A DNA stretch of 64,000 nt from Litorimonas sp963972195 (lineage in GTDB: Bacteria; Pseudomonadota; Alphaproteobacteria; Caulobacterales; Maricaulaceae): the NCBI GenBank assembly GCA_963972195.1, contig CAXATH010000002.1, positions 186,001 to 250,000 on the forward strand, read 5' to 3'. The notes beneath the pieces were generated by a model, which saw only the letters and a list, made by a program, of their open reading frames with translations, was not told where the DNA came from and searched no databases. Position 1 is the stretch's first letter. Each line of letters starts with the position of its first letter. The position numbers were made by a program, and so were the translations under genes. Positions 63,551 through 64,000 of the stretch are shown here, piece after piece.

Positions 63551-64000
63551 ATGAAACTATCTATGCGTAATCTGCTATTGGCATCTGCGGCCTGCCTAGC
63601 TTTAGTCGGCTGCCAACAGGGTAGCGATATTATCTCTCCCGGGCTAACAGTCGTTGATCCTACAACTCCGCCACCACCGCCTCCGCCTCCGCCCCCTCCG
63701 CCCTCTGCAAGCACGTGTCCTGACGGGACAGACGGCACACCTTTGGGAAGCATGACATTGTGTAGTACGCCTCTCGGCAATTTGGAGAGCCTAAATGGTA
63801 CACTGACAGAAAGCGCGACATTAGAGTTCCGCGAAGGCGTCATATATGAGCTCACGGGACGCCTCAATGTCGGAACAGACGCGGGTGCAGACGGAACTGA
63901 TTCTCCGGTTGTTCTGACGATCGAACCCGGCGTTATGATTGCTGGCGACTCCGGCGAAGACTACATCGTCGTAAATCGCGGACATCAGATTGAAGCGGCT
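63551..64000 (+). CDS. Secreted lipoprotein with polyproline linker (5' part; runs off the window)
   Basis: The first 150 residues: a lipoprotein signal (MKLSMRNLLLASAACLAL, lipobox LVGC), a short Ser/Thr region, a run of twelve prolines (about residues 46-57) and then a beta-rich repeat domain. The stretch GTLTESATLEFREGVIYELTGR, continued by LTIEPGVMI.GDSGEDYIVVNRGHQIEA, is the opening of a large right-handed-beta-helix-like surface protein seen in marine Proteobacteria. The ATG at 63551 has AAGGA 7-8 bp upstream. The full length is unknown. Confidence 0.75.
   Translation, partial: MKLSMRNLLLASAACLALVGCQQGSDIISPGLTVVDPTTPPPPPPPPPPPPSASTCPDGTDGTPLGSMTLCSTPLGNLESLNGTLTESATLEFREGVIYELTGRLNVGTDAGADGTDSPVVLTIEPGVMIAGDSGEDYIVVNRGHQIEAA

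Overview
The window looks like a chromosomal segment of an alphaproteobacterium, most likely a marine, aerobic, stalked or prosthecate-type lineage (Hyphomonadaceae/Maricaulales-like; this placement is inferred from gene content, not from a marker-gene comparison). Pointers are an ATP12-type F1-ATPase assembly factor, an ECF sigma factor paired with a ChrR-like anti-sigma factor, propionyl-CoA carboxylase, a CrcB-RluC-ATP12 run, TonB-dependent uptake and an alphaproteobacterial-type IleRS. GC is near 50%, with local AT-rich patches.

Layout. 0-2 kb: 5' end of uvrB (minus strand), then the ECF sigma/anti-sigma pair. 2-10.3 kb: a Tat-exported DUF885 lipoprotein, a gap-ppc operon with a LacI-type operator, a renalase-like FAD enzyme, free-Met-sulfoxide reductase and a LOG-family nucleosidase. 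10.3-20.6 kb: a membrane-anchored hypothetical, an RND efflux pump with its adaptor, propionyl-CoA carboxylase (pccB-pccA) and an unknown 211-aa protein. 20.7-28.6 kb: a YheT-like hydrolase, a PQQ-type sugar dehydrogenase lipoprotein, DUF1499, folE, two membrane hypotheticals and ileS, which carries a striking AT-rich patch. 28.6-29.4 kb: no protein gene, but a 168-bp element with terminal inverted repeats and a strongly structured RNA candidate. 29.4-40.4 kb: a BlaI/M56 regulatory pair with a separate membrane/coiled-coil protein, a DegP-type protease, rarA (apparently lacking a normal start codon), crcB, a pseudouridine synthase, ATP12, a Kef antiporter and two DUF805 proteins. 40.4-41.3 kb: lipB and tRNA-Leu(GAG).

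From the tRNA-Leu onward the window becomes accessory. An integrase N-terminal remnant sits against the tRNA and runs in frame into a TonB-dependent receptor. Then come a CadC-like regulator, a secreted PLAT-domain protein, a large YadA-type trimeric autotransporter and, at 50.8 kb, the C-terminal scrap of a second tyrosine recombinase. This suggests a decayed integrative element (41.2-50.9 kb) carrying surface and secreted proteins.

It is followed at 51.5-59.8 kb by a complete-looking curli-type amyloid locus: a LuxR-family regulator facing csgF-csgG, three very large curlin-repeat proteins and a putative accessory lipoprotein. A second highly structured RNA candidate lies between csgG and the first curlin gene. 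The curlin proteins are several times the size of enterobacterial CsgA/CsgB, and no CsgE, CsgC or CsgH is visible here. The window ends with a flavin monooxygenase, a Sel1/prolyl-4-hydroxylase-like protein, a TPR protein and the start of a secreted lipoprotein with a polyproline linker.

Most interesting for follow-up: the two structured RNAs (28.93-29.21 and 54.78-55.00 kb), the curli locus with its oversized curlins, the tRNA-anchored relic island with a 21-bp repeat upstream of two of its surface genes, the rarA gene whose conserved N-terminus begins at an ATC codon, and the mosaic ileS.
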